A program made the translations under genes and the position numbers. A DNA stretch of 64,000 bases from the NCBI RefSeq assembly GCF_043235035.1, contig NZ_JAZAQF010000081.1:4338-68337 (forward strand), read 5' to 3'. This document shows positions 33,453-42,959 of the stretch, piece after piece. Numbering within the stretch: position 1 is the first letter of the stretch; every line of letters begins with the position of its first letter. Source of the stretch: CACIAM-69d sp001698445 (GTDB lineage Bacteria; Cyanobacteriota; Cyanobacteriia; CACIAM-69d). The notes under the pieces are model-generated. The model made no database searches and was not told where the DNA came from. It worked only from the letters and a program-made list of their open reading frames with translations.

Positions 33453-34679
33453 ATGTATAGTCCCAGTGCAGCCGGGAGCGCCAGCAACACAACTGCCGGA
33501 AACCGCGTATTTCGTTACGAAGTAACCGGGTTACGTCAAAGCAGTGAATCCGATAAAAACGGTTACGCGATTCGCAAGAGTGGCAGCGTGTTCTTTAACG
33601 TGCCCTACAGCCGCATGAATGATTTCATGCGTCGCATCGCTCGGCTCGGGGGCAAAATCGTCAACATTGTGGCGGTGACCGTGGATTCGGGCCATGATGG
33701 CTTGACCCCAGCCGCTCCGGTGGCCGCCGCCGCCGCTCCGGAACCGACCCCGAGTGCTCCGGCCGAGCCGCCCGCCGCCGTCAGCCATGAGCATATTTTT
33801 CCCACTGATGTACCGGTCAACACCTACAAGCCCAAAAATCCCTTCACGGGCAAGGTGATTTCCAATGAAGGTCTGGTGCGCGAAGGTGGCGAAGGGGTGG
33901 TGCAACACATCACCTTTGACCTGAGCGGCGGCAACCTGCGTTATCTGGAAGGTCAAAGCATCGGCATTATCCCGCCCGGAACGGACAAGAACGGCAAACC
34001 CAACAAGCTGCGTTTGTACTCGATCGCCTCGACGCAGCATGGTGACTTGCTCGATGACAAAACGGTTTCCCTCTGCGTTCGCCAATTGGTTTACACCAAC
34101 GAAGCGGGCGAGCGGGTTGAAGGGGTTTGCTCCACCTTCCTGTGCAACGTGAAGCCCGGCGATGACGTGACCATCACGGGGCCCGTGGGCAAGGAAATGC
34201 TGTTGCCCGTGGATCCGAATGCCAACATCATCATGATGGGGACTGGAACCGGGATTGCACCGTTCCGCGCCTTCCTGTGGCGGATGTTTAAGGAAAACAA
34301 CCCGGATTACCAATTCAAGGGCCTCGCTTGGCTGTTCTTTGGTGTGGCTTATACCGGCAACATCCTGTACAAGGACGATCTGGAAAAAATGCAGGCGGAA
34401 AACCCTGACCACTGCCGGATCACCTATGCCATTTCCCGGGAACAGAAGAACGCCCAAGGCGGCAAGATGTATATCCCAGACCGCATTAAGGAAAATGCGG
34501 ATGAGCTGTGGGCGTTGGTGCAACAACCCAATACCCATGTTTACATCTGCGGTCTGCGTGGCATGGAGCCGGGCATTGACGAGGGGATGTCGGCGGCTGC
34601 GTCTAAGTTTGGTGTGAACTGGGCGGATTATCAGAAGCAGATGCGCAAGGAAGAGCGCTGGCACGTGGAAACCTACTAA
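33453..34679 (+). CDS. petH: Ferredoxin-NADP reductase with CpcD-type phycobilisome-linker domain
   Basis: Final enzyme of linear photosynthetic electron transport, reducing NADP+ with electrons from ferredoxin. Residues about 20-80 are a CpcD-like linker domain (FRYEVTGLRQS, SVFFNVPYSRMNDFMRRIAR, GGKIVNIV) that anchors the enzyme to phycobilisomes. An Ala/Pro-rich linker follows, then the FAD domain (RLYSIAS, SLCVRQLVY) and NADP domain (MMGTGTGIAPFR, YICGLRGMEPG), ending EERWHVETY with the family's C-terminal tyrosine. 408 residues. ATG 33453. No in-frame ATG lies in the Ala/Pro linker, so the short isoform known from some cyanobacteria would need another start. Confidence 0.97.
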   Translation: MYSPSAAGSASNTTAGNRVFRYEVTGLRQSSESDKNGYAIRKSGSVFFNVPYSRMNDFMRRIARLGGKIVNIVAVTVDSGHDGLTPAAPVAAAAAPEPTPSAPAEPPAAVSHEHIFPTDVPVNTYKPKNPFTGKVISNEGLVREGGEGVVQHITFDLSGGNLRYLEGQSIGIIPPGTDKNGKPNKLRLYSIASTQHGDLLDDKTVSLCVRQLVYTNEAGERVEGVCSTFLCNVKPGDDVTITGPVGKEMLLPVDPNANIIMMGTGTGIAPFRAFLWRMFKENNPDYQFKGLAWLFFGVAYTGNILYKDDLEKMQAENPDHCRITYAISREQKNAQGGKMYIPDRIKENADELWALVQQPNTHVYICGLRGMEPGIDEGMSAAASKFGVNWADYQKQMRKEERWHVETY

Positions 34680-34755
34680 ACCTTGAGGATTCGGCTCCTA
34701 CCCCGGTTTTGGGCTGGAATGGCTGAGTCGGTTTAGGGATTGCCATGACATTGAG

Positions 34756-34785
34756 GGGGCTGTTGCGATCGCGACGGCCCCTTTG
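34756..34785 (+). terminator. Terminator of petH
   Basis: GGGGC and GCCCC at 34756 and 34777 enclose further pairing around a GCGATCGC core, followed by TTTGT. It starts 77 bases after the petH stop. Confidence 0.65.
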
Positions 34786-34859
34786 TATTGGGTATTGAGC
34801 TTGTATTGGGTGTTGAGTTTGATTGGCTTTGGGTTGAATGGGTGGTGAATGGCGAGTGC

Positions 34860-34934
34860 AAGCTCTACCAATTCAAGCTCTACCAATTCAAGCTCTACCA
34901 ATTCAAGCTCTACTAATTCAAGTTCTACCAATTG
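34860..34934. repeat. 15-bp tandem repeat, five copies, overlapping a stop codon
   Basis: Five uninterrupted 15-bp units (AAGCTCTACCAATTC), the outer copies slightly diverged. The last unit contains the Asn-Trp-stop codons of the adjacent minus-strand gene, so its end appears to have been copied outward four times, each copy carrying the same TAG. Confidence 0.9.
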
Positions 34935-35974
34935 TCGTCCCAGTCATCATCGGGGGCCGATCGATCCCAATCGTTGACCTGAGGGGCGGTGGATTGGGGG
35001 GCGGGCGGAGTCAGAACGCGATATTCCGCATCGGTGACGGAGCGCGATCGCTCGGCGGGCGGCGGCAATTCTGATTCTGGCTTTGAAGATTCTGTGCCTT
35101 GGGCAGTTGCGGCGCGATCGGCCTTGGGCGGTGCTGCCGACGTTGCTGGTTTTTCTGGCTCTGCTATTACTTTTGGTGCTTCTGCTGCTGGTTCTTCTAA
35201 ATTGTCCTCGCTATTGTCCTCGTTCCGCTGATAGCGAATGGAGTAGCTGGTTCCTTCGCGGCGGGTGGCAGCGGGGCGGGCGGGTGCTTCAAGGGGCTTA
35301 GGCTCTGGTTTTGGGGGGGCGGCCTGAGGGGGGCGGGCCGGGGCCGGGTCGGGGTCAAAGGGGCGATCGATCCGATTGGTCGATCGGGGGCGATCCGGAG
35401 GCGGCGATGGGGTCGATCGGGGTGGACTCGGTTGGGTTCGGTTGCTGTCGGGAGCCGCTTCTGACCATTCATCCCACTCCGGATCGTGATTCCAACCCTT
35501 CTGCGGGCGATCGGGCACAGTCCAATCGGCCAATTCCTGTTCCAGTTCGGCGGCAGTGGCGGAAGGGCGCGGTTCCGCTTGCAGGGAAAACAGGCGCGAT
35601 CGCCAAGAGGTATTGCCCGGTTGACCTTGCGCTTGGCCCTCGTTGGCCGATTCCCCGCTGCCCCACTCGTCCTCTGACTCATCGCCTAAGGGCTGATTAA
35701 TCAAACGCTGACGGGGCGATCGAGACTGCTCGGATTCGGGGGTTGACCGTCGATCGATCACCGGACGGCGGGGCGGCCGGCCCAGTTGAACCAACAGGCC
35801 AATCAGGCCCATCGTTGCGGCCCCCGCAGCCACCGCACCAGCCAGCCACCACCCCAACGGCAAAACCACCATCGGCCGGCCAAACACCACCAAAGGCAGC
35901 AGGGGCAAGGGGTTTTGAACTGCTAACAACAGCAATCCCACCACCAACAGTAGCAATCCCAACAGGCGCGCCAT
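34925..35974 (-). CDS. LapA-like membrane protein with long disordered tail
   Basis: A 349-residue protein: two N-terminal hydrophobic helices (LLGLLLLVVGLLLLAVQNPL and LPLGWWLAGAVAAGAATMGLIGLLV) in the arrangement of LapA/DUF1049 proteins, followed by about 270 residues of Pro/Glu/Ser/Arg-rich, probably unstructured sequence. Near the C-terminus SVTDAEYRVLTPP and DDDWDDNW stand out as more conserved-looking motifs. Function unknown; LapA-type proteins are associated with envelope lipopolysaccharide assembly in other bacteria, but the tail is unlike them. Convergent with petH. Confidence 0.65.
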   Translation of the reverse strand: MARLLGLLLLVVGLLLLAVQNPLPLLPLVVFGRPMVVLPLGWWLAGAVAAGAATMGLIGLLVQLGRPPRRPVIDRRSTPESEQSRSPRQRLINQPLGDESEDEWGSGESANEGQAQGQPGNTSWRSRLFSLQAEPRPSATAAELEQELADWTVPDRPQKGWNHDPEWDEWSEAAPDSNRTQPSPPRSTPSPPPDRPRSTNRIDRPFDPDPAPARPPQAAPPKPEPKPLEAPARPAATRREGTSYSIRYQRNEDNSEDNLEEPAAEAPKVIAEPEKPATSAAPPKADRAATAQGTESSKPESELPPPAERSRSVTDAEYRVLTPPAPQSTAPQVNDWDRSAPDDDWDDNW

Positions 35975-36162
35975 TACCCGCTCTCTCTCCTTCTCCGGAC
36001 GACCTTAGCTGTTTCGTGACCTGGCCGTTCAACCAACCTAGCTTGGATTGGGGCCGATGGGAGTGCTGCCGCCCGAGGAGGCAGGCGGAGCGTTCTGGCC
36101 TTGGGCTTGTAATTGGGAATGCCTGAAAATGAGAATGGCTGCAAAAAGTTCAACAAGTGGGT

Positions 36163-36879
36163 TTAGCCCGGCAAATCTTCGGGCGTTTCGTTGCCCCCTT
36201 GCCAGCGCCGGAGAGGCACACAGTCGATCGCCAGGCGATCGAGCGCCCTGGCCACCACAAAATCCACCAAGTCCTCAATCGATTGCGGTTGGTGATACCA
36301 AGCGGGAATGGCCGGCACGATCGCCGCGCCGGCCTCGGCCAACTGAGTCAGGTTCCGCAAGTGAATCAAGCTCCAAGGGGTTTCCCGAGGAACCAACACC
36401 AACGGTCGCCCCTCCTTCAGTTGCACATCGGCGGCCCGCTCCAGGAGATCGCTGCTTAAACCCGCTGCCAATTTGCCCACGGTGCTCATGCTGCAAGGCA
36501 TCACCACCATGCCCAATGTGCGATAGGAACCGCTGGCAATGGTCGCTCCCACGTTGCCGAAACGATGGCAGATGAGCTGCCCTCCGGTGGACACGCCGGC
36601 CTGCGATCGCCAAAAAGCTTCCTGGGCCAAGGGTTCAAGGGGCATCTGCACCTGGCTTTCTGACTGCCAAACCATGTGGGCCGCCTTGGAAGCCACCAGT
36701 TCGATCGCGTAGCCCGCTGTTAACAGCCACTTCAGGGCCCGCACCGCGTAGATCAAGCCCGAAGCCCCCGAAACTCCCAAAATCAACGGTCGCTGATCCG
36801 CTCGATCGCGCGATTGAGATTGATCAAGATTTGGGGAGATGTTGGGGCTAAGTTCTGTGTGCTCAACGCTGCCGGTCAT
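36163..36879 (-). CDS. ubiX: Flavin prenyltransferase UbiX
   Basis: Makes prenylated FMN, the cofactor of UbiD-type decarboxylases used in quinone synthesis. Rossmann-like start ILGVSGASGLIYAVRAL; conserved STGGQLICHR-like region, the SGSYRTLGMVVMPCSMSTVGKLA block that binds FMN and prenyl phosphate, and LVLVPRETPWSLIHLRNL. The ATG at 36879 overlaps the upstream stop codon as ATGA, indicating translational coupling to the thioredoxin-like gene; the longer frame starts at a TTG. 238 residues. Confidence 0.93.
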   Translation of the reverse strand: MTGSVEHTELSPNISPNLDQSQSRDRADQRPLILGVSGASGLIYAVRALKWLLTAGYAIELVASKAAHMVWQSESQVQMPLEPLAQEAFWRSQAGVSTGGQLICHRFGNVGATIASGSYRTLGMVVMPCSMSTVGKLAAGLSSDLLERAADVQLKEGRPLVLVPRETPWSLIHLRNLTQLAEAGAAIVPAIPAWYHQPQSIEDLVDFVVARALDRLAIDCVPLRRWQGGNETPEDLPG

Positions 36880-37421
36880 CGGCCGGGCCGCCATTTCACA
36901 GAACAACCGATCGCCTCCGTGAAGGCAATCGCGATCGGCTGTTCATCCAAAAAACTGGTGATCGCATCCCGCAGATAAGCCTGCGTGACGACGGATGGAT
37001 CCTGAGGGCTGTCATCCACCGCGCCGATATAGCGCATCACGCTGTTGGCATCCACCAAAAAAGCCTGGGGCGTTTTCTTGGCCCCGAAGCAGTCCGCCAC
37101 ATCCTGGGTGGGATCCCACAGGTATGGAAAATTCAGCCCCCGCTCCCGAGCAAAGACCTTCATCGCATCAAAGCTATCTTCGGGGAACTGATTGGCATCA
37201 TTGGCATTGATCCCGATGAGCGTTACGCCCTGTGGCTCAAATTCCGCTTGCAGAGCCTTCAGCCGATCGAGATACATCCCCACATAGGGGCAGTGATTGC
37301 ACATGAAAATCACCACCGCCGCCTTGTATTGACCGAGATAGGTCGCAAAGTGGTGTACTTTGCCATCGGCCCCAGGAATTTCAAAATCGGGGGCGTATTT
37401 TCCGATACGTTCCATAAGCAT
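36876..37421 (-). CDS. Thioredoxin-like/peroxiredoxin-like protein
   Basis: A 181-residue thioredoxin-fold protein of the AhpC/TSA-like group (PAPDFEIPG-type start, here YAPDFEIPGADGKVHHF). Redox site CNHCPYVG in VVIFMCNHCPYV, then the cis-proline strand TPQAFLVDANSVMRYIGAVDD. Probably a cytoplasmic disulfide oxidoreductase or thiol peroxidase. ATG 37421 and ATG 37415 are both possible starts. Its stop overlaps the ubiX start by four bases. Confidence 0.87.
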   Translation of the reverse strand: MLMERIGKYAPDFEIPGADGKVHHFATYLGQYKAAVVIFMCNHCPYVGMYLDRLKALQAEFEPQGVTLIGINANDANQFPEDSFDAMKVFARERGLNFPYLWDPTQDVADCFGAKKTPQAFLVDANSVMRYIGAVDDSPQDPSVVTQAYLRDAITSFLDEQPIAIAFTEAIGCSVKWRPGR

Positions 37422-38328
37422 GGGGGTAAGCCAGTTGCGCCGCGCTCAGACGGCTAGTTTGCTGGGGGTCTCAGCGAGGGGGTGCCACTTCGCCGAGAGC
37501 CGTCTATCCGGAAGCACACTTCCATTGATTCTACGAGGATTCGGCCAGATTCGTGCGCTGGAATCATTTAACCTCAAGAACCCTAAGCCATTTTCGCCAG
37601 GATGGGAATTGATGAACTTGCGATCTGTGGTCGATCGCTGGGTGTGCAATTGGGTGTGCAATATTGAAGCGACTTTGAAGCAGCGTGCGATCGGCTGTCG
37701 TCGTTGAGATTCCGGCTTGGCTCAAGATTGGCTACGAATTTGCCCTAGATTCACCCTGCCATGCGGGCGCGATCGGTTGGTTTCTAGTTCCAAAATCAGC
37801 GGCTCAGCAAGGCTCAGGATTCGCAAGCCTTGGCAAGTCATGGATCGGCCATGCCATACAAGCTCTCCGCAAGCTCTCAATTTTGGGTTGCGAGATTTCA
37901 GTAGGGGGTTGCAATTCAGGATGGGATGGACAATTTGCCGGGATTTGTCAGGATTTGCCGGGCGATCGGGCGCTTCGTAAAGTATCTACGTGAAATTACG
38001 CAATTAATTCGCAAGCCTTGGCATTAAATCGCACTTCGCAAGAATCGGGCCGAGGGATGAGGAAAATAGAAACCGATCGAAAATGGCTGGGAAAATTGGG
38101 CGATCGGGGTTTGGGCAGCACCTGAGGCCATGCTTGAGACCAAAATTTGGAAAAAGCAGTGGGGAAAGGCAGCGGCAAAAGGCCATTGGGAAACCCGTTG
38201 GGAAACTGGCACAATACCGAATTGGAGTTCTGACTCCCCGGCATGGCTTGCTCCCGGTTGGTTGGCTGGTTGTCGGCTGAGCCATGGATTCATGACCCAA
38301 CGCACCTTACTGCACCTTTGCCACTGCC
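37422..38328. other. Long intergenic region without a recognisable gene
   Basis: About 900 bp between divergent genes. Several overlapping short open frames on both strands lack ribosome-binding sites and motifs. Direct repeats are present (GGTGTGCAATTGGGTGTGCAAT near 37,637; TTTGCCGGGATTTGTCAGGATTTGCCGGG near 37,932). I see no RNA gene signature. Confidence 0.4.
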
Positions 38329-40008
38329 ATGACCATTGCGATCGACTTTGGAACCAGCAACACGGTGGTGACCTATCTCAACCCCGTAACCGGCAATCCC
38401 GAAACCCTGGATCTCAGTGAACTTTCGGTGCGACAGTCTCCCAACCCGCCGCTCATTCCCAGCCTGTTGTACGTGGCCCAGGCGGCCGAAGGTCAGGTGG
38501 TGGCTGGCCAAGCAGTGCGCGATCGGGGGCTGGATCAATTGGCCGATGGGCGCTTATTTCGGGGATTCAAGCGGGGGATCGGAACCGCCGTTCAAGGATT
38601 TGTGCCCGAGTTAGACGGGCGATCGGTGGACTTCGAGCAGGCGGGGCAGTGGTTTTTAGATGCCATCGCCCACGCCCTGACAGAGCAGCAGTTTTTGGGC
38701 GGTGCAGGGGCTGGGTCACAACTGATTTTGACCGTGCCGGTAGACAGTTTTGAGCAATACCGCAATTGGTTAACCCGGGCGATCGCCCAGTCGGCCTTGG
38801 GGCAAATTGAACAGGTGCGTTTGCTGGATGAGCCAACGGCGGCGGCTTTGGGCTATGGTGCAGGCGATCGGGACTTGGTGTTGGTGGTGGACTTTGGCGG
38901 CGGCACGTTGGATCTGTCCCTGGTGCGGCTCGATCGCCCCAGTGCCACCAGCGCCGGCCGCCCCTTGGGGTTTCTGTTGAAGTGGGGGAACCGCGCCCTC
39001 GAGGATTCCCAACAAACCGTGAAAACCGCCAGGGTTTTGGCCAAAGCAGGGCTAAACCTGGGCGGATCTGATTTGGATAACTGGATTGTGGACTATTGGA
39101 GTCAACAGCAATCTGCGGTGGATTTGCCAAGCAATGCCTTGGGTAATTCCTCGGGCAATCTCGCGGGTCATTCTTTCCAGAAAACGCCAATTTTGCTGCG
39201 ATTAGCGGAGCGGGTCAAAATTGCCCTTTCGCATCAGGAAACGGCCCAGGAAGTCTACTTTGATGACGCGACGTTTAATAGCTTGGAACTAAGCCTTTCA
39301 CGCACGGAATTGGAAACCATTTTGCGCGATCGGGGGCTGTTTCAGCAGCTCGATCGCGCGTTAGATCAAATTTTTCAGCAAGCCATTCGCCAGGGACTAG
39401 AACCCCAGTCGATCGAGGCGGTGTTATTAGTAGGTGGCACTAGCCAAATTCCTGCCATTCAGTCCTGGATTCGTAACTATTTTCCTGCCGAAAAAGTCGC
39501 CACCGATCGTCCCTTTGAAGCGATTGCCCAAGGAGCCTTGAAACTGGCCAGTGGCTTAGAAGTGCGCGATTTTCTCTATCACGGCTACGGGATTCGCTAT
39601 TGGAACCAACGAGAAAAACGTCACAGTTGGCATCCCATCATCCCCAAAGGTCAGCCTTATCCCACCGCCAAGCCCGTTGAATTGCTCTTGGGAGCCTCCA
39701 TTGAAAATCAGCCCCAAATTGAACTGATCATTGGAGAATTGGGCGACGAAGAACAGCGCACCGAAATCTTTTTTGATGGCGATCGATTGGTCACCAAAAC
39801 CATCGGTGGCCAAGCCTCAGTGCAGCCGCTGAATGATCGGGATGGCGCACGTAGTTTGGCTCAACTGGATCCACCTGGAATGCCTGGCATTGACCGAATT
39901 CGGGTGGCCTTTGAAGTGGATGCCGATCGCACCTTGCGGGTCACCGTTGAAGACTTGCTGAGCGATCGTACCCTGCTCAACCAATGCCCGATCGCCCAAC
40001 TGAGTTAA
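38329..40008 (+). CDS. Hsp70-family ATPase-domain protein
   Basis: A 559-residue DnaK/actin-fold protein. Phosphate-1 motif IAIDFGTSNTVVTY, connect-1 region LLDEPTAAALGYG, phosphate-2 VVDFGGGTLDLSLV and adenosine motif VLLVGGTSQIPAIQ are all present. After the ATPase domain (to about residue 420) only about 140 residues remain, with beta-rich sequence (IRVAFEVDADRTLRVTVEDL) that could be a shortened substrate-binding sandwich; the usual helical lid is absent. It therefore is not the canonical DnaK. No DnaJ or GrpE gene is adjacent. Start ATG 38329. Confidence 0.88.
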   Translation: MTIAIDFGTSNTVVTYLNPVTGNPETLDLSELSVRQSPNPPLIPSLLYVAQAAEGQVVAGQAVRDRGLDQLADGRLFRGFKRGIGTAVQGFVPELDGRSVDFEQAGQWFLDAIAHALTEQQFLGGAGAGSQLILTVPVDSFEQYRNWLTRAIAQSALGQIEQVRLLDEPTAAALGYGAGDRDLVLVVDFGGGTLDLSLVRLDRPSATSAGRPLGFLLKWGNRALEDSQQTVKTARVLAKAGLNLGGSDLDNWIVDYWSQQQSAVDLPSNALGNSSGNLAGHSFQKTPILLRLAERVKIALSHQETAQEVYFDDATFNSLELSLSRTELETILRDRGLFQQLDRALDQIFQQAIRQGLEPQSIEAVLLVGGTSQIPAIQSWIRNYFPAEKVATDRPFEAIAQGALKLASGLEVRDFLYHGYGIRYWNQREKRHSWHPIIPKGQPYPTAKPVELLLGASIENQPQIELIIGELGDEEQRTEIFFDGDRLVTKTIGGQASVQPLNDRDGARSLAQLDPPGMPGIDRIRVAFEVDADRTLRVTVEDLLSDRTLLNQCPIAQLS

Positions 40009-41158
40009 GTTCTGGTAAGTCCCACCATTCCTGAACTTGCTGCTAATCCCTATTCATCCCTGAACCAGTGCCATGGGCAGCCCAAGGGGTGTTTCGCCAA
40101 CTTGCAGCTCCCCCGGCCACATTGGGGCACAATGTGCAAGGGTTGGCGAGTATCGACTCGTATTCGTTAGCATGAGCAAGATAAAACATTCAACCTCAGT
40201 CTTGGCTGTATTGGGCTTCATTGGGTGCTATTGGGTGCAATAGAACTCCGATGTGGTCTAAGCTCCTATGCTGAATTCACCTGAGTTCGGGATAGTTTGA
40301 AACCTCTCAATTTCTAATGGGTAAGCTAGATCCCAAAAGGCCGTCAGCAAACCATTAGGTACTTAGGGTGGGCAAGGGTAACTTCAGAAGTTCCAAACCC
40401 AACCAAAGATCAACAACAATTGATAGTTTCTGCCTATCCCTTGCTCACGTTGTAACTGTTGACTGGTCTCCCACTTCCGATCGCCCTGATCCCGATCGTT
40501 CGTCCTCGACTGTGGGTTGGGGAACCGGAATTGCCATGGCTAAACCTAGGGTGTCTTGAGGGCTTTCCCGGGGTCTGATTGTGTCATTTTTTACAATCAA
40601 TTTTCGATTATTGTTTCGACTGCTGCCACCGCTTGATCCAACCAACCGGATTTAGTTGAGGGAAATTTGACCTGAAAGTCGCTGAAGCAGGATGAAAGAT
40701 TCAACAAACTCCACCGGCAACCCGACTGATATCAACCACTAGCGCTTTAGGTCTTAGGAATTTGGGGGGTTAGAAATTTTTCAGCATCGATCACCACTAG
40801 TCCTTAGCCCATGGATCCCAATCCCAGTGCGCTCATCACCCATTGGAGCTAGTTGCCTCTTGGTGCATATCATTCCTGTCCATTGACCGCGATCGCTTTC
40901 GAAACGCGATCGATTGCCAAAAATAGTGCTATTCAGGAGTTTGAGTTAGGGGGTAACCAACAGCGCTCTGGAGTGCTGAAACGGGGTGAATCGCCCCCCT
41001 AGTTGCATCACTCCAGTGCAGCAGAATCCAGTCGTGCTGAGTGAGGATCACCTGTCAGAATGCGCAATTCGATCACCGCCCGCACCGATGCCAATGTTGC
41101 GGCCAGTTACCCATCACTCTCATCCAGTCCTCTCTCCCACCCGATCGCATCGCCAGAC
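40009..41158. other. Long intergenic region without a recognisable gene
   Basis: About 1.1 kb between two plus-strand genes, counting to the preferred start of the response regulator. Contains tandem-like ATTGGGCTTCATTGGGTGCTATTGGGTGC near 40,210. Minor open frames have no supporting features. The promoter of the response-regulator gene should lie near the end. Confidence 0.4.
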
Positions 41159-42184
41159 ATGGAGTCCAGCCGCAAACACTACTCACTGTTGATCGTTGAC
41201 GACACTCCCGACAACGTGGATCTGTTGCGGCGCTACCTGATGCGCTTCAAGAAATTTCGCATTCAAAGTGTTGAAAACGGTCAACTGGCCCTCGAATATC
41301 TGCAAAATGTGCCACCTAAGGATCATCCTGACCTGATTTTGATGGATGTGGTGATGCCAAAGCTGAACGGGTTTGAGACCTACCGCGCTTTGCAAACCCT
41401 TTATCCTGCCTGGGATGTGCCCGTCATCTTCATGACGGGCCTTTCGGACTTGTCCAGCAAGCTCGAAGGGCTGGAACTGGGCGCAGTGGACTACATCATC
41501 AAGCCCTTCCAAAAAGAAGAAGTCTTAGCCCGTATTGAACTGCAATTGCGGCTTTTGGACTTGACTCGGCAGTTACGCGCCAAAAATGAAGAACTGGAGC
41601 GGGAGGTGGCGGAACGGCAGCGGGTGGAAGCCACGCTGTTGACGGTGAATTTGGAACTGGAGCGTCTGGCCACCAGCGACGGCCTGACGCAGGTGGCAAA
41701 CCGGCGCTGTTTTGACACCACTATTAATCGCGAGTGGCAACGCCTGGCCCAGGATCATCGTCCAATGTCGTTGGTGCTTTGTGATGTGGACTATTTCAAG
41801 CGCTTCAACGACCATTACGGTCATCAAGCGGGAGACGATTGTTTGATTCAAGTGGCCCGCACCTTGCAGGATGGCACACGCCGGGCGACGGATTTGGTGG
41901 CTCGCTATGGGGGAGAGGAGTTCGCGATTCTGTTGCCGGATACGGACTTGACGATGGCAGTGGAGGTGATCGATCGACTGCGAAGGGCGATCGAAAATTT
42001 AAAAATTCCCCATGAGCGATCGGAAGCTAGCCCCTGGGTCACGATTAGTTTGGGCTTAGCCTGTCAGTTTCCCAAAATGGGCAATACTCCCCAACATCTG
42101 ATCGCCGCCGCCGACGCGGCCCTCTATGAGGCCAAACAGCAAGGGCGCAATACCTACTGCAAGCGCTATCTCTTGGAGAGTTAG
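41159..42184 (+). CDS. Response regulator with GGDEF domain (diguanylate cyclase)
   Basis: Receiver domain (LLIVDDTPDNVDLLRRYL, phospho-acceptor Asp in LILMDVVMPKLNG, Thr in FMTGLSD, Lys in YIIKPF), a coiled-coil linker (RQLRAKNEELEREVAERQRV), then a GGDEF domain with ATSDGLTQVANRR, the active loop YGGEEF and an upstream RATD five residues before it, matching the c-di-GMP inhibitory site RXXD. So an active, feedback-inhibited c-di-GMP synthase is expected, controlled by an unlinked sensor kinase. ATG 41159 (MESSRKHYS) is preferred; an ATG at 41060 would add 33 unconserved residues. Confidence 0.93.
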   Translation: MESSRKHYSLLIVDDTPDNVDLLRRYLMRFKKFRIQSVENGQLALEYLQNVPPKDHPDLILMDVVMPKLNGFETYRALQTLYPAWDVPVIFMTGLSDLSSKLEGLELGAVDYIIKPFQKEEVLARIELQLRLLDLTRQLRAKNEELEREVAERQRVEATLLTVNLELERLATSDGLTQVANRRCFDTTINREWQRLAQDHRPMSLVLCDVDYFKRFNDHYGHQAGDDCLIQVARTLQDGTRRATDLVARYGGEEFAILLPDTDLTMAVEVIDRLRRAIENLKIPHERSEASPWVTISLGLACQFPKMGNTPQHLIAAADAALYEAKQQGRNTYCKRYLLES

Positions 42185-42389
42185 GGCCAGCTAACCAGTT
42201 GCCAAAGGCTGGATGCTTCGATGCCTGGGCATCCGTCGCCCAAAATCAACGACTTAAAATCAGCGGCTCAGAATTCGCGGCTCAGAATTAACCGCCCAGA
42301 GTTAATCGCCCAGAGTTAATCGCAAATTGCGATCGGTTCTGTTGCCGGTCTGTGGTAGTCTCAGGCCGGTTTCGAGCGATCCCAGCGCC

Positions 42390-42947
42390 ATGAACGTCAC
42401 GCCGACCGACATTCCCGATGTATTGCTGATTGAGCCGACGGTCTTTGGAGACGATCGCGGCTTTTTTTATGAGAGCTTCAACAGTCGCACCTTCGCCGAC
42501 AAAACCGGCCTCGATGTGACCTTTGTGCAGGACAACCATTCCAAGTCCGTGAAAAACGTGCTGCGCGGGTTGCATTACCAGGTGCAGCAGCCCCAGGGCA
42601 AATTGGTGCGGGCCGGAGCCGGGACGCTGTTTGATGTGGCGGTGGATATTCGGCGCGGGTCGCCCACCTTTGGTCAATGGGTGGGCTATGAGCTGAGTGC
42701 GGAAAACAAGCGCCAACTCTGGATTCCGCCGGGATTCGCCCATGGGTTCCTCACCCTGACCGATACGGCGGAATTGCTCTATAAGGCGACGGATTTCTAT
42801 TGCCCAGCGGGCGATCGCTCGATTTTGTGGAACGATCCGCAAATCAACATTGCTTGGAACCTGGATGGCGAGCCGATCCTGTCGGGCAAAGACCAGGCGG
42901 CCAAGCTGTTGGCAGAAGCGGATCTGTTTGAGTACGGGCAAATCTAG
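42390..42947 (+). CDS. rfbC: dTDP-4-dehydrorhamnose 3,5-epimerase
   Basis: Third step of dTDP-L-rhamnose synthesis. Cupin fold; start MNVTPTDIPDVLLIEPTVFG matches the family, followed by DDRGFFYESFN, the catalytic histidine region VLRGLHYQ, FDVAVDIRRGSPTFGQWVGYEL, and WIPPGFAHGFLTL. 185 residues. ATG 42390 is chosen over a longer frame from 42327. The next gene, rfbD, starts 12 bp after the stop. Confidence 0.96.
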   Translation: MNVTPTDIPDVLLIEPTVFGDDRGFFYESFNSRTFADKTGLDVTFVQDNHSKSVKNVLRGLHYQVQQPQGKLVRAGAGTLFDVAVDIRRGSPTFGQWVGYELSAENKRQLWIPPGFAHGFLTLTDTAELLYKATDFYCPAGDRSILWNDPQINIAWNLDGEPILSGKDQAAKLLAEADLFEYGQI

Positions 42948-42959
42948 GATCGCGGAACC

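Noticed and set aside
34860..34934. Regular 15-bp repeats considered as a CRISPR array
   Set aside because: The units are directly adjacent with no spacers, far shorter than CRISPR repeats, and derive from the end of the neighbouring gene.
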